Counted from the first letter of the stretch, positions 13,162 to 24,504 are shown. The stretch is DNA of 60,017 nt from Fragilaria crotonensis (GCA_022925895.1 JAKSYS010000373.1:1-60017), one strand, 5' to 3'. Numbers and translations are program-made. Notes: generated by a model not told the origin, from the letters alone.

Positions 13162-14238
13162 TCATATGCTTTCGTCGTGAAAATACTTGCTCACAATCTC
13201 CCAAATTGGTGCTGACGCAACGTTGTGCAACAGCGCTTCGATGGCTTCCTTTTGCTGAGTGGAATAAAACGAATGATATGTTTGAATCTCATACGGAGTA
13301 ACACCCTCCCATGATGCTGCTGGTATCTGCAGAAATGATAAGAGCGCATCCACGGTTCCTTTCCAGTCTAGATCGTAGTCTTCATACCTCAGCAGATGCA
13401 TCGGAATATTCATGTTCTGAGCTGTCGTCCATGCCAAATTGTGCCATTGAATGTATTTGAAAAATTCGGCATGACACGGAACATCTTTCCACAACAGCAA
13501 CAATGGTGGGTCTAACCATGGAGTATGAGATTCGTGCATCTCGTACGCAGTGTCCATTTTGGCACACCATTCCTGAAAGCCCGTCGCGTTATTGTCAAAG
13601 CCCTTGTCACTCGAATGCCGTCGAGACAAATGGAAACGCGACACGACATTGTCCAGTGGGTTTCGTATCAAATGGACCGCTCGAGACACAATGTTTTGTT
13701 TGTAAATGCCTTCCTTGCTCCATGTTGAATTGAAGTATCTACGTCCGGACTGACAGGAGCGTTGGAATGTGCGAGGTGTTTCGAGGTACCCGTCAGGACC
13801 GCAATGGACGCAGCGAGATCCACAGTGAGTTTTTGTGAGAATAAAGTGCTTTGGTAATTCTTGGAAGACGTTTGCTCGAAAAGGACCGCGGGTCCAGTCT
13901 TGATGTACAAGAATGCTTGAATCGTTGATCAAGTGTTCGTGGCCATAGTTTGTCGCCGTCGATAGATTGGATATCTCTCGGACTATGCGCAACGTGTACG
14001 ATGTGCCGGAATTCGGCCAAGACATTAGCCATGCAACACGTGGAAAGGGTACATCTACGTCTTGCAACTCGTCATGGCGAACACGAACGACGGGTTCTTG
14101 ATTATAGCAAGAATTCGCTGGAAAAGACACGTCCGAAAGCAAAGTGGATATGGTGGCAACCCAAACAACCAAAGACAAGGCAGCCAGACTTGGAAGGCGT
14201 CTTCTAGCTGAGTCATCTGTTGCCAATACCCTCATCAT
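13162..14238 (-). CDS. Golgi-type (type II membrane) sulfotransferase
   Basis: A single intact 358-codon frame. A short basic cytosolic tail (ARRR) is followed by one hydrophobic segment at about residues 17-34, which fits a type II Golgi enzyme. The PAPS-binding 5' phosphosulfate loop is SWPNSGTSY (residues 73-81), followed by LTKTHCG (134-140). The 3' phosphate site is IRNPLDNVVSRFH (191-203). This combination defines PAPS-dependent sulfotransferases acting on glycans or secreted substrates. The acceptor cannot be told from sequence; sulfated polysaccharide is plausible in a diatom. Several Cys residues in the lumenal part could form disulfides. No frameshift here. Confidence 0.85.
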   Translation of the reverse strand: MMRVLATDDSARRRLPSLAALSLVVWVATISTLLSDVSFPANSCYNQEPVVRVRHDELQDVDVPFPRVAWLMSWPNSGTSYTLRIVREISNLSTATNYGHEHLINDSSILVHQDWTRGPFRANVFQELPKHFILTKTHCGSRCVHCGPDGYLETPRTFQRSCQSGRRYFNSTWSKEGIYKQNIVSRAVHLIRNPLDNVVSRFHLSRRHSSDKGFDNNATGFQEWCAKMDTAYEMHESHTPWLDPPLLLLWKDVPCHAEFFKYIQWHNLAWTTAQNMNIPMHLLRYEDYDLDWKGTVDALLSFLQIPAASWEGVTPYEIQTYHSFYSTQQKEAIEALLHNVASAPIWEIVSKYFHDESI

Positions 14239-14887
14239 GGCTCCGATAGTACATGCATATCAAAAGGATAAGTAAGGTTGTAACTTCCGATGGGTGGCAT
14301 AAAAAGTGTGTTGTGAAATAGCTCCAATGCGGCGGTTCGAGTTCACACGTTCACACGGTGCTGGACGGAATCTCGCCACACACATGCAATATGCACAGGT
14401 GTGTTTAATTAAGGCGATCCGGCCGGCGCGCACCGCGCACCTCAAGAAGTCGCAGGGGTCAGAGCGTAGGAAGTTAACGAGTTACTGTAGAAGAATACAA
14501 CGGTACATTACGACAGTACGTTACAGTAGCATCTCGATGGTACAGTGTGGGTCTCTCACAGTAATACGATAGGCTATTACTACTGTCATACTATTTTTTC
14601 ACGTTCGACTTCAACGCTTGTATGTTGACCTCGTAGATCGTACGTTATGCATATGTCACACGGCGCGATTTTTAGGTGTCTACGTAGTAGTATGATACGG
14701 TACAAGTACTTGTACTACGTGTAGAGTCTCTAATCTCTACCACCGATTTGATACACGCATCACGCATCCAAAATGATTCTCCAGTAACAATTTTCATACA
14801 CAATATAGAAATTGTATGCAAACATAAATCAGGCCTTGTCCCGGTGTTCCAGAGTGTTGAAGATGTGGAAGTCGATCTGACAGCTCT
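14239..14887. other. Intergenic between divergent genes, GTAC-rich
   Basis: Separates the divergently transcribed sulfotransferase and mTERF genes and so must hold both promoters. A cluster of ACAGTA/GTACGTTACAGTA and TACGTAGTAGTA words lies at 14500-14720. A GC-rich patch (GGCCGGCGCGCACCGCGC) lies at about 14420-14440. Confidence 0.45.
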
Positions 14888-16205
14888 ATGGCTTGTGGCA
14901 TGAACCGTGTTGGCCTTCATTATCTGTTCATTTGCTTCCTTTGTGGATCCTTCATCGATTCTCGTTGGAAAGCACTCAGAGGTCGGAGCAAATGCCTTGC
15001 AAATATAGTTTCACATGCTGATACCGACGTGTCGGTTGCCACCCTGGTCAAAGAGTTCAAGCTTGCTCTTACTGAAGCGATGGTGCGATCAGTAGATTCC
15101 TGCCAGGAACTTCGTCAAGCCCTCAACCAGATGGATTTATACGAGTGGACCAGATCGATGGGGAAAGTACCAAGAATGCAGGCAACTTTGGAGCGCCATC
15201 CCTATCTCCTAGCGCAAGCCTTGAAATCGGAACGATTGCGTACCACCAAGTTTCTCCTCACAACTAGAGCATGTATCACTGAGGATCAGTTTCGAAAGAA
15301 GTTTTCGAAAGAATGCTTGTCGCGCAAACGTGTTCGACAGCTTTTGTTCTTCCTTGAATCCACGTTCAACTTCTCCGCTGAGGAAATCAACAAGATCGTC
15401 TTGTCCCAGCCAAAATTGTTTTCCTACAAAATTCAACGTTTCGAAGAAGTTGTCAACTATTTGCTTCCACTCGTGGATGTCCGAGCCATGGTCAAACGTT
15501 GGCCCACCATCCTAACATACAGCGTTCCAGGACGTATCCAACCCGGCGTCACCTTTCTTCAGTCGCTCGGCGGCACTCGTTGGGAGCGAGTTCTCCTGAA
15601 ATACCCACAGGTCTTGACGCATTCCGTAGAAACCGTTCTGAAACCCAAACTGGCGTATCTGGAAGAATTTCTTGACATTCCAACAGCCAAGCAGCTTGTG
15701 ACCCATTATCCTCCTTTGTTATGGTTGTCGACCGATTTGTTGGAACTCAAGTTTGCCTTCGTACAGGACTCCCTAGATCTTACCAGAGAAGAGACGGAAT
15801 CGGTGATTGAAACCTATCCTCAAATTATGGGATTATCGATAGAGGACAACCTCCGACCAACGATTTCATTTCTGCAGACCCATCTATCGGCGGATCAATT
15901 GCGAGATTTTGTCCTCTACCAACCAGCACTCCTAGCCTACAGTCTCACCAAGCGCATTCGACCCCGGTTGGAGCAAATGGACGAGCTGGATATTTCCTTT
16001 GCGTACGCTCCCGCATATCTCATGAGTATGACTGATTCCAAATTCCAAGAATGGTAAGTTTCCAAATCAGTGTGTCTTCACCCTCACCAGCGGTATCCCT
16101 TGTTTCCTCATGTACCCACCTTCTGACTCACTCAACTTTGTATCCCAACATATCAGGCTCACGATGCAGTCTTCGTCATGGTCTTTAACGTCGAGAAAGG
16201 GGTAG
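14888..16205 (+). CDS. mTERF-domain protein (organelle nucleic-acid-binding factor)
   Basis: Exon 1 is 14888-16053 and exon 2 is 16157-16205, with intron GTAAGT...TATCAG. The join gives 404 residues. Successive helical repeats carry the mTERF signature of a Pro-containing motif ending in a hydrophobic run: VLSQPKLFSYK, VKRWPTILTYS, LLKYPQVLTHS, VTHYPPLLWLS, IETYPQIMGLS and VLYQPALLAYS, at about 30-40 residue spacing. mTERF proteins regulate transcription, translation or RNA processing in mitochondria or plastids. The N-terminus has a hydrophobic stretch followed by basic residues, consistent with organelle targeting, though which organelle cannot be decided. The frame is intact. Confidence 0.88.
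16054..16156 (+). other. Intron of mTERF gene
   Basis: GTAAGTTTCC donor and ACATATCAG acceptor, 103 bases. Splicing adds 16 codons and a TAG stop at 16203-16205. Without splicing, the frame stops at once with TAA inside the donor. Confidence 0.65.
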
Positions 16206-16384
16206 TGAAAGCGTTGGTGGTTTAATGGCGCGCCGAACCTCTCTTCGAAATGCAACTCCCTTGTGCCATTCCAAGAAATATGAGTAGTGCTGGAACATCC
16301 TCGATTCCATCATTGTGACGCTCATGCTTTTAACTCGTGTCGTAATACAAAGTCATATAGTTCCCTCTTATTATCATTATTTCC

Positions 16385-19166
16385 CTAATTGATCAAGTCG
16401 CAACACCCTGGAACAGCATCACACCTTACCCGAGGTGACACAGTCAAATTCTGCAAGTCAAAGAAAAGGCCTTGACTTTTCGAATCGCACAATGCCTTGG
16501 AAATGGTTCCACTGAAATCATTTCCATTCAATATCAATTCATCTGGCGCGAAGTAGTAGAATAAAACGAAAAAATGCGAGTGAGAGTGAGTGCAAGGACG
16601 ATGGCACGCTACAGCGTGGAGTAAAGACACTTACTCAGATAACTCAAAGACTCGAGCGCTGCAATGGGTAGCGGACCTGTCATTCGATTGTTTGCAAGGT
16701 ATACTCTCCGCAATGTGTTATTCAGCTTTCCGATGGAACTCGAGAGCTGCCCAGTGAGTTGATTGTCCTCGCAGCGGAAATCGACCATGCTGGGCAAGGA
16801 GTAAAATGCGGACGGGATTGACCCCCTTCAATGAGTTGGATCCAAGACGAAGTTCTTCAAGGCCTGGTAACTGGCCGACTTGAAAGCCTAAAGAACCCGA
16901 AAGTGAGTTGTTTTGAAGGCGGATACGAGTCAACGACGACGCGAGGTAGAGTTCACTAGGAATGGCGCCGGTAAGCCTGTTGTCGAAAAGCTCCAAGTAT
17001 GCTGCGAAATTCGAAACAAGCGTTTGTAAGCATCAAGTTGCTTTTGACCAGCAAGCATAGAAACACGTGACCAACTTACTCAACATGGAGAGCCTTCCAA
17101 TTTCGGATGGGATCTTTCCCTTCAAAATGTTTTCACCGAGATCGAGAGTTTGAAGCGGTAAATTTCCAACAAGCGTTGGGATGGTTCCCGTGAGCATATT
17201 TTCTCCCAAAATGAATCGTTCCCAGAAGAGAGGCTCCAATCAACAATTCGGTTGGAATCGTTCCTTCGAGCTTACAATCAAACATGAATAATGCCTGCAG
17301 CTTCGTCAATTTCCCCAGGAAGGTCGGCAAGGTACCCTTCAATTCGTCGCGTTGAATGATAATGGCTCTAAGTTCCGAAAGCTGGACAATCTCTTCCGGA
17401 AGGTTACCATTCAAACCGTTACCCAGCTGTCGAGCAAAGAAGATGGCATCGACGACATTGTTCGAAAGGTCACAATCTACACCCAACCAATCACACTCGT
17501 TTTCAGTGCCCAACAGCCAAGGTCGGTCGTCAATGTCACCACCACATAACGGATCCGTGCGTCCACATTGAATCCAATCGTCACCACCGAGAGCAAAGTA
17601 GAACACGGCCAGAGCGTATCGCTGAATGCCACGAGCGGAACCAACATCAAGTTGAAGTTCATCTTCGTCCGAGACCCACACCGCGGCCCGATATTGAGGA
17701 GACGTTCGATTCGTCAACGCCTCCGGAGACGAAATTTGCTGCAGTGCGCCCAACCAAGCATCCAGACGAGTCGTCGTGGGGGCTGAGGACGGCGCCATGG
17801 AGGGGATATCCGAGGGGACACTGGTCGGCACAGCAATGGGAGCCGGCATCGGCTTTCCAACAGTCAAGACGACCGCCGTGACAATCCCGGCGGCCAGAGC
17901 GAAGAATAAAAGAATTCCGAAACACATGTATCGACGGAAACGCCTTTGTTCGTAACGCTCTTGTTCCTCATCACTCATAACCACAGCCACGCCAAAGGCA
18001 TCGACAACGCCTTGGTCGGCCACGAAAGCTTCAATTCTATTTGCTTCTTCATCCCCAGAAAATGCTTCAGAAGCGGGAGCCGACTCTTGAATTGTGCGAC
18101 TTCCTTGATGCTGACTGCTTGGTTCCGAGCGAAGGTCATTGTCAAGGGCGGCTGGTGTGCTCGGCAACGCATCCCCGAATCCATCGTGACGAGTGTCAGG
18201 GCCAGGTCGATCATCTGGCTGAGACGCTGCCGCTTTCTTCTGTTGGTTAAAGTATTCGTCGTCACCATACTCATCACGAAAGTCACTTTCATCAAGGTCA
18301 CCTAGTGGAGACCCTAGCGACGCAGCAGCAGCTGCCTTTCCTCTAGCGGAAGCGCTTGACGTTGATGATGCCAACGAGGATGGCTGTGCCCGACGCTTGG
18401 CAACAATTTCATCTTCCAGTTCGCTCATTGAGGAGCGTTGCGTCGAATCGGCACGCATGCTGTTCGATAACGGAGTCGGTTCAGAGACGTAGGAACGTGA
18501 CCGCGTCTTGGCAACGACATCATCCTCCATTTGTTGAAGACGAGATGGAGAACGACTCGAAGTACTGTCTGCTCTGGAGCCTTGCGTCTTGGCAGCAACG
18601 CCTTGTTCGAGGTTCCGAAGCGACGATCTAGAGGTGCGACCACCAGCGCTGGCAGAAGCTTCTTTACCTTGTTGAGAACCTCCTCGAGCTGCCCTCGCTC
18701 CAATATTCCGTTGGGAAAGGTCTTGTCCTTGTAGTGCTCCCACCGCAGTGGCAGGACCTGACGAACGTGCTCGATTCTTGATCATGAGGTCGGCCTCGAG
18801 TTGATTGAGTCCTGAAGCGCGAGCTGTACCGGAAGCCATTGTCGACGACATGGGTCTCGACTGAACAACACGCCCAACACCAGCGACAGTACCACTCTGG
18901 CGAGCCGCTGACGCTCGAGATTTTGCCAACACATCTTGTTCCATCTGATTGAGGGTGTCAGTCTGTGGAAAGGCCGCTGACTTCTTACCATCTTCAGCGC
19001 GAGAGGATGTGCGACGTGGAGGAGCATCAAAGGAAGGGAAGAGCGTATCAACTGCAGAAGCTAGACCTTCGCCGTCGTTGGAAGGTTCAGATCTGTTTGA
19101 TCTGTCTTTTTTCTTCTTCGATTTCGAGCTACCATCCTTCTTTGGTCTGCCAGGATTTGAGTCCAT
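16385..19166 (-). CDS. Type II membrane LRR protein with repeated cytosolic motif
   Basis: About 870 residues from three exons (19166-17080, 17002-16635, 16542-16385). A long hydrophilic N-terminal half contains five copies of a short motif: LNQMEQDVLAKSRA, LNQLEADLMIKNRA, LRNLEQGVAAKTQG, LQQMEDDVVAKTRS and MSELEDEIVAKRRA. A single transmembrane helix (about residues 413-436) is followed by a PTSVPS linker and a Cys-containing cap (CDWLGVDC). Plant-type LRRs follow, such as LKGTLPTFLGKLTKL, LTGTIPTLVGNL, LKGKIPSEIGRL and LTGAIPSEL. Topology is cytosolic N-terminus and extracellular LRR. Two compensating one-base indels are needed: one base lost near 17230-17260 and an extra base in the C-run at about 16825. 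Probably a cell-surface receptor or adhesion protein; ligand unknown. This organisation is common in diatoms. Confidence 0.82.
17003..17079 (-). other. Intron 1 of LRR gene
   Basis: Minus-strand donor GTAAGTTGG and acceptor TTTCGCAG, 77 bases. It joins LSML to YLELFDNRLTG inside an LRR. A second intron at 16543-16634 (GTAAGTG...GCGCCAG, 92 bases) joins LESLSYL to NELILNGNDFSG. Confidence 0.7.
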
Positions 19167-19253
19167 GCTGCTTGTGAATTAGAGACGAAAAACTTTGTCG
19201 TACTTGCTCTCGACAATCGATTAAATGGATACGGCGGGCAGATGCATCAAGAA

Positions 19254-19574
19254 CAGAGACGGGAATTTCAAACCCAGCCCACCCAAACCCACGGCCCACC
19301 CAAACCCATTGGGTTAAGGGTGGGTTTTGGGTGAGCTCAGGATTTCATGGGTGGGTCTGGGTGGGCCGGCAAATCATAGCAAAAAATGACAGTAGATGTT
19401 TGCTACCGGTAGTAGTAGAACCATCTACTCCAGTACTAACTACTGGGTTTGGGTGGGTTTGGGTAGGTCTTGGTGGATCGTATGGGTTCTGGGTGGTTTT
19501 GGGCTGGTACTTCCGTGAGCGTAGCTTTACGTGGGTACCCATGGGTTTGATATTTTCAGAAATTCCCGTCTCTG
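19254..19574. mobile_element. hAT-type MITE with 8-bp target duplication
   Basis: The ends are inverted: left CAGAGACGGGAATTTC, right GAAATTCCCGTCTCTG. The element is 321 bases long and non-coding. It is flanked on both sides by ATCAAGAA (19246-19253 and 19575-19582), an exact 8-bp target duplication. An 8-bp duplication with CAGNG termini is the hallmark of the hAT superfamily. The interior is made of GGGTTTGGGTGGG-like units in both orientations (CCCACCCAAACCC on the left arm, GGGTTTGGGTGGG on the right). Confidence 0.85.
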
Positions 19575-19582
19575 ATCAAGAA

Positions 19583-21213
19583 GCAAAATTGGCAGCAGGT
19601 GTTTGTCGACGTGATTTCTCAGGACTGCCATGACTCTGGTGTGCACGGCGGAGGGCAAGGATGACCTAAACCGATTGAATTTTGCACATACGGCAAACAT
19701 GCTCACACTTTCGTACAGTACATAAAACCAGGTCCGTGACCTAGGTGCATCTGCGTGCAAGGCATAATCAAACGTTGGATGCCTGATGACTGATGACTGA
19801 TGAATGATGAAGTACGAAATGACTTCTGTAGTGCTCTACTCTAGAGTATGATATAACATATAACACATAAGCAACTACTAGTTTAAGCACAATAGTGGGT
19901 TGAAAAATAAAAATTGACACCTAAAATCCCTCGTATGACACTCAAACGGGTATCAATCGATGCGCAATTTCATAACGGATCGACTGGTCTACGAATATTG
20001 GAGATCCGAGCGTTTTTCGAGAAGTTATGTTTAGTCGAAAATTTCGGGTACCAATATTTTTTAACATAGTAATGGGACGACCTAGCTTTGCCCGTGTTGT
20101 CAAAGCAAAAAAATCCTGAAAACAATTGGTGGCATCAAAGATGATGCAAATGAAGGCAACAACAATGGTAAAATTGAGTCCATTTGCCAAATATTACTCC
20201 CTAAAACAATCATCTAGATGACTGCAATTCTAAAATGCGTTATTGGAAGGTGTGTACGTTGTTCACTTGCGATCCAGAGTATACAAGAAATGCCTCACGG
20301 TACCAATCGAGGAACTCCTCCCCATTCAATCAAAAGGATCCACAACCAAACCTCATACCTGATCCTTCAATCATCAAACTTCCAAAAGGCATTGCAACTC
20401 GGTGAAAAACGACCTCCTCTTAATGGTCGGCATCACCCTTACTCAACAGAATGAGGTTCGGCCGGTAGTCTGCGCTTCCCATGGCCAGGTCTTTTCCGAC
20501 GACGACGATGAGCGGTCCACAGTTGGTACAAATGACTACTCATGCATGCCATTTCCTCGTCCTCCAGCATGACCACCACAGAATGAGCTGCTCTCCACCG
20601 CAACCGAGTCACAACGCTCATCATCAGCGGTGACAAGGCGCGATGATAAACTGCGAAAAAAATAGCAGTACAAAATGTTAGTAGAAACACGTAAAAATTT
20701 CAGCGAAATTCGTTTGCAACTTGACATCAAAACTCACATCCAAGTGGCAGCTTCAGATGACAGTCTCAACATGAAACTCACCATTCTGACAACATCTTAA
20801 TTCATGTACAGCTTCTGTTGTTGCCCTGCTTTGGATCATAAGTCATCATAATCCTTGTTTTGCCGAGCCTTCTGCTTGGTTGACGCATTCAACGTATGAG
20901 CAATTTTTCAGGAAAACTGTCAAGCTTGAACAAAAAATCCACGGACATCCGCTCGCCATATCTTTCGATAAACCATTGCTTCGTCGGAACACCCTACACA
21001 ACATCTCTACCCAATACAGTTATCTTCCAGTTTGATAGGTGGCTAAAGAGAAGTCTTAGTGTATGAATACATCGATAACGGATGGAATCTGGAGTCGTCC
21101 CATTACTCCTGAAAACAATTCGTCCCGATACTGTGCTTAAACTAGTACCGATGCAGTCCCTAGTAGTAGTATGTGTGAAACGGAAATTGTAATTGTGTAA
21201 TCCAACTTTCCAT
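19583..21213. other. Intergenic, no gene recognised
   Basis: 1.6 kb between the MITE and the retrotransposon. Short open frames on both strands have no recognisable motif. TAGTA/GTACT words occur at 19825-19880 and 21125-21175. Confidence 0.45.
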
Positions 21214-21711
21214 GGATTACCGTTAAAATGCAGAACATGATTAGACAACACACTTCTTTTATCTTCAGACAGTTTATAATTGAACTACTGCATTCGCCCC
21301 CGTCCTCACTTGGATAACGATTGACTCCGGGGGCGTTTGCAAAGTGAGTGACTCATGAGCTCGGCCACACAGGTCACGTGACACCGCTCGTGTAATGGGA
21401 GGACAGTACTTAAAGGTACAGTATCCGTCTTCACCTCCTCAGGTCATGCATACCAGCATGGATTCTTGGATCAACCGATCCGCATCTAAAACGGGTTGTT
21501 CTCCTGGAGTCTCCCGCCCTGTCCCGTCTCGTCGGAACACAGTCATCGGCCGAGATGGGGAGGACGGCAGAGGAGATATACCTGCGCGAAAGTGCAATTC
21601 CAGTGTCCTGGAATTCCTTCGACTCGCTCTTGATGCAGTTCAGAAGCTCCCAGTTAACGTCTTCTGGATCGCGCCAGAGCAAAGTCAACTTGAATTCAAA
21701 ACCCCCGATAC
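21214..21711 (-). repeat. Split direct repeat B2 (3' end of YR retrotransposon)
   Basis: Outer copy of the 3' repeat. It starts GGATTACCGTT at the junction with host DNA (CCAT before it). It is separated from A2 by about 54 purine-rich bases (21712-21765) not present at B1. Confidence 0.88.
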
Positions 21712-21765
21712 AGGGCAGTGACCAAAGCACAGCCCCCATCGGGAAGAGAAAGGGATGGTGGGTGG

Positions 21766-22169
21766 GGAAAAAGAAACTGCTTTGACGTTGCAAGACGATA
21801 TCCTAGGATGTACGGTCCAGGGGTTAAAGTCTCCGCTTCGCCAAAGAGTGGACCATATAGATCCTGACCGATTCACCTGGATTACTAGATCAATCTAGTA
21901 ACCGATTCCAGGTAAGGTCCGTCAATCTGACAACGTAGATAAACCATTCACTGGTGGCAAGATGCCACTTCCAGACATGGTCACTTCAGGATGTGTGATT
22001 TCGCGCCGACGGATGGCGTCTTTCTCGGTGACCCGGGAATGAGACATCTGACGAGCAATGAACCGCACAGTGTTAGTGACAGTGTACGTAATCTGAAGAT
22101 AGCAAAGTGTCATTACCGTATATGTCTGATTGTCAACCGTCATCCATCTTGACCAGTTGGTGCGAGAAG
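21766..22169 (-). repeat. Split direct repeat A2
   Basis: Internal copy of the 5' repeat, placed between B1 and B2. Recombination between A1-B1 and A2-B2 templates explains how the circular form is made in this element class. Confidence 0.9.
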
Positions 22170-22666
22170 GATTACCGTTAAAATGCAGAACATGATTCGA
22201 CAACACACTTCTTTTATCTTCAGACAGTTTATAATTGAACTACTGCATTCGCCCCCGTCCTCACTTGGATAACGATTGACTCCGGGGGCGTTTGCAAAGT
22301 GAGTGACTCATGAGCTCGGCCACACAGGTCACGTGACACCGCTCGTGTAATGGGAGGACAGTACTTAAAGGTACAGTATCCGTCTTCACCTCCTCAGGTC
22401 ATGCATACCAGCATGGATTCTTGGATCAACCGATCCGCATCTAAAACGGGTTGTTCTCCTGGAGTCTCCCGCCCTGTCCCGTCTCGTCGGAACACAGTCA
22501 TCGGCCGAGATGGGGAGGACGGCAGAGGAGATATACCTGCGCGAAAGTGCAATTCCAGTGTCCTGGAATTCCTTCGACTCGCTCTTGATGCAGTTCAGAA
22601 GCTCCCAGTTAACGTCTTCTGGATCGCGCCAGAGCAAAGTCAACTTGAATTCAAAACCCCCAATAC
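22169..22666 (-). repeat. Split direct repeat B1
   Basis: Matches 21214-21711 at a constant offset of 955, with a few substitutions. It lies just downstream of the recombinase ORF and abuts A2 directly. Confidence 0.9.
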
Positions 22667-22854
22667 TTGAGAACACCCACACCTCAAATCTGTCAGAGGA
22701 TTTTATTTTGATACCGACCTTCGTGAACGTCACAGGAGCTAACTGAGTATGCTGAACCATAGCTCAGCTGGGGTCAACAACCCTAACCAGGGAACCATCG
22801 GGCCATCAAATAAACGAACTCTGATGCTCGAGGTACAAGTCCCAGCCACTCATT

Positions 22855-24504
22855 TCACATTGCCGACGTGTATCTGATAAAAGAATCCTTCACCATTGCA
22901 ATGTCAACGTAGTGTTGATCGATTGCGTGAGCTACCTTTCTGGCTCCGGCCGACTCCTTCTTTTTCCAACGGTTCACCACGTAACGATCTGCTTCCGAGA
23001 CCTTCATAGATACAGCACGGGATTCCGATCCCCTTCTGAACGAGCGAAAGACATTAAACTTTTCAGAAAGATCCCCAATTCCCGTTACGTCCAACCCAAA
23101 CAACTTGGAATTCTCTTCATATATCTCGACAATCAATTCCAAGAACGCTTCATTCATCTCTGCTGTTGTTGATTGAGTACCCTTGTCATTGACAAAGAGG
23201 GGACCGTCCACCCGACCTGACAACCGATGAACCGCCAGCGACAATTCGATCCATCTCTTAATTCGGATTCCCGATCCCGTGACTGCAACGGAAGTGAGGA
23301 GATGCTGCTTGCTGTGATGCTCACCCTTGAACCGCCCAAGCAAAGCCACCACCACTTCCGAACTGTCACTTTCGAAGAACCGTTTGATCCCCTCCAAATC
23401 TGCCATTAGACCTTCCGGGCTGCGTAGAGAAAGAACGAAGCAGATACAAAAATAAGTGCCAGCAAGAATCCATCTCTCCCGATCTGAAGCCGACTCTGCT
23501 TCCCGAGCCCTCTCCTCTGACTTCTCGAGCAACTTGTGCATAATCTTTACACTGACTGCTTGATTCGGTCTCCAATCCTGACCCATTCTCTTGCTGCAGC
23601 CCACCATGAAGCGCTGAAACCATAACGAGCCACAGGGATCAAAGGCAAGCCTCTGATAGTTGCCTCCTGAGTTATCGGCCAGAACCAGGCACTTCGAGTT
23701 TGCTTCTCCAGCCGCTCGCACCTGGTTTGAGAAGCACGCCCGAAATCTCCTGATGGTGTCCCATTGCTTATGTGTGTCAGAGTAACGTCCCGCACCCAGC
23801 GATGATACGATCATCTGAATAGCAACCTCGTAGCCGACGTGGTCGTCCTTCGGCAAGGGGCCTGGGTCCCTCGGTGACCCACGCATCCCCATGCTCTTTG
23901 AAATAGCCAAACCCTCCCTCATCTTTGCCGTATTCGCGTCCACCGTGGTCTTGGCTCGACTCCAAAAGGCGTCAAGGTTAATTCGACGTATGCATGCCAG
24001 AGCGTACCTGTCGCTGGCGTTACTTCTCTGGGGGACATGGTCGAAAAGTTTTCCAAAGATACAAAAGTCACACTCGAAAGAAACAAGTAAATCGTCTCCG
24101 TCTCTCGCCGTTCTGAATCTGGACGCATCCAACTTTCTCGGTGCCCACCCAGAAACCAGCCGATCCTCGTCACCAGAACCGACTCTTGGATTGTCTCCGG
24201 TAGCGATAAAGAAGTCTGGTTCCTCAGCTGAACGATAACAGCTTCCGCACCACATGTTCCGGCACTCCTCGGAGGTCGATACACAATGACCAAAGTTGGC
24301 GCAAAAGATTCCCTGCGTCCACTTCCGACTCTTGAAGCACTCGACGCAGTTCCCGACCCACTGCGTGCATCTTCGGGGTTCCACGGATCTGCCAGGGCCT
24401 GCAACTAATGAAGGGGAAGACGATACCAATGAGAAGAGGTTCATGCATATCAGACTGCCAACACGAAAAACCGATTGGGACCTCAAACACAATGTCCGCC
24501 GCAC
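22855..24504 (-). CDS. Tyrosine recombinase of YR retrotransposon
   Basis: 549 codons from the first ATG; M21 (24444) is an equally good start. The N-terminus has a Cys-rich module with C46, CVEC (53-56), C68, H73/C74, C81 and CGSC (86-89), probably zinc binding. The catalytic domain has box I arginine in LSLRSPEG (R361), box II FRSFRRG (R487, R490) and the nucleophile in QHYVDI (Y532). The usual box II His-x-x-Arg appears here as Arg-x-x-Arg. The enzyme would integrate the circular cDNA. It overlaps the end of the RT-RNase H ORF, so its translation needs frameshifting, reinitiation or a separate transcript. Confidence 0.85.
   Translation of the reverse strand: MRRTLCLRSQSVFRVGSLICMNLFSLVSSSPSLVAGPGRSVEPRRCTQWVGNCVECFKSRKWTQGIFCANFGHCVSTSEECRNMWCGSCYRSAEEPDFFIATGDNPRVGSGDEDRLVSGWAPRKLDASRFRTARDGDDLLVSFECDFCIFGKLFDHVPQRSNASDRYALACIRRINLDAFWSRAKTTVDANTAKMREGLAISKSMGMRGSPRDPGPLPKDDHVGYEVAIQMIVSSLGAGRYSDTHKQWDTIRRFRACFSNQVRAAGEANSKCLVLADNSGGNYQRLAFDPCGSLWFQRFMVGCSKRMGQDWRPNQAVSVKIMHKLLEKSEERAREAESASDRERWILAGTYFCICFVLSLRSPEGLMADLEGIKRFFESDSSEVVVALLGRFKGEHHSKQHLLTSVAVTGSGIRIKRWIELSLAVHRLSGRVDGPLFVNDKGTQSTTAEMNEAFLELIVEIYEENSKLFGLDVTGIGDLSEKFNVFRSFRRGSESRAVSMKVSEADRYVVNRWKKKESAGARKVAHAIDQHYVDIAMVKDSFIRYTSAM

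Noticed and set aside
12490-13180. Small plus-strand ORFs between the LRR-like and sulfotransferase genes
   Set aside because: No domain, signal or repeat, and lengths expected by chance.
21214-22666. Direct repeats at the left end as LTRs of a Ty1/Ty3 element
   Set aside because: The repeat order is split (A1...B1A2B2), no integrase or aspartic protease is present, and a tyrosine recombinase is.
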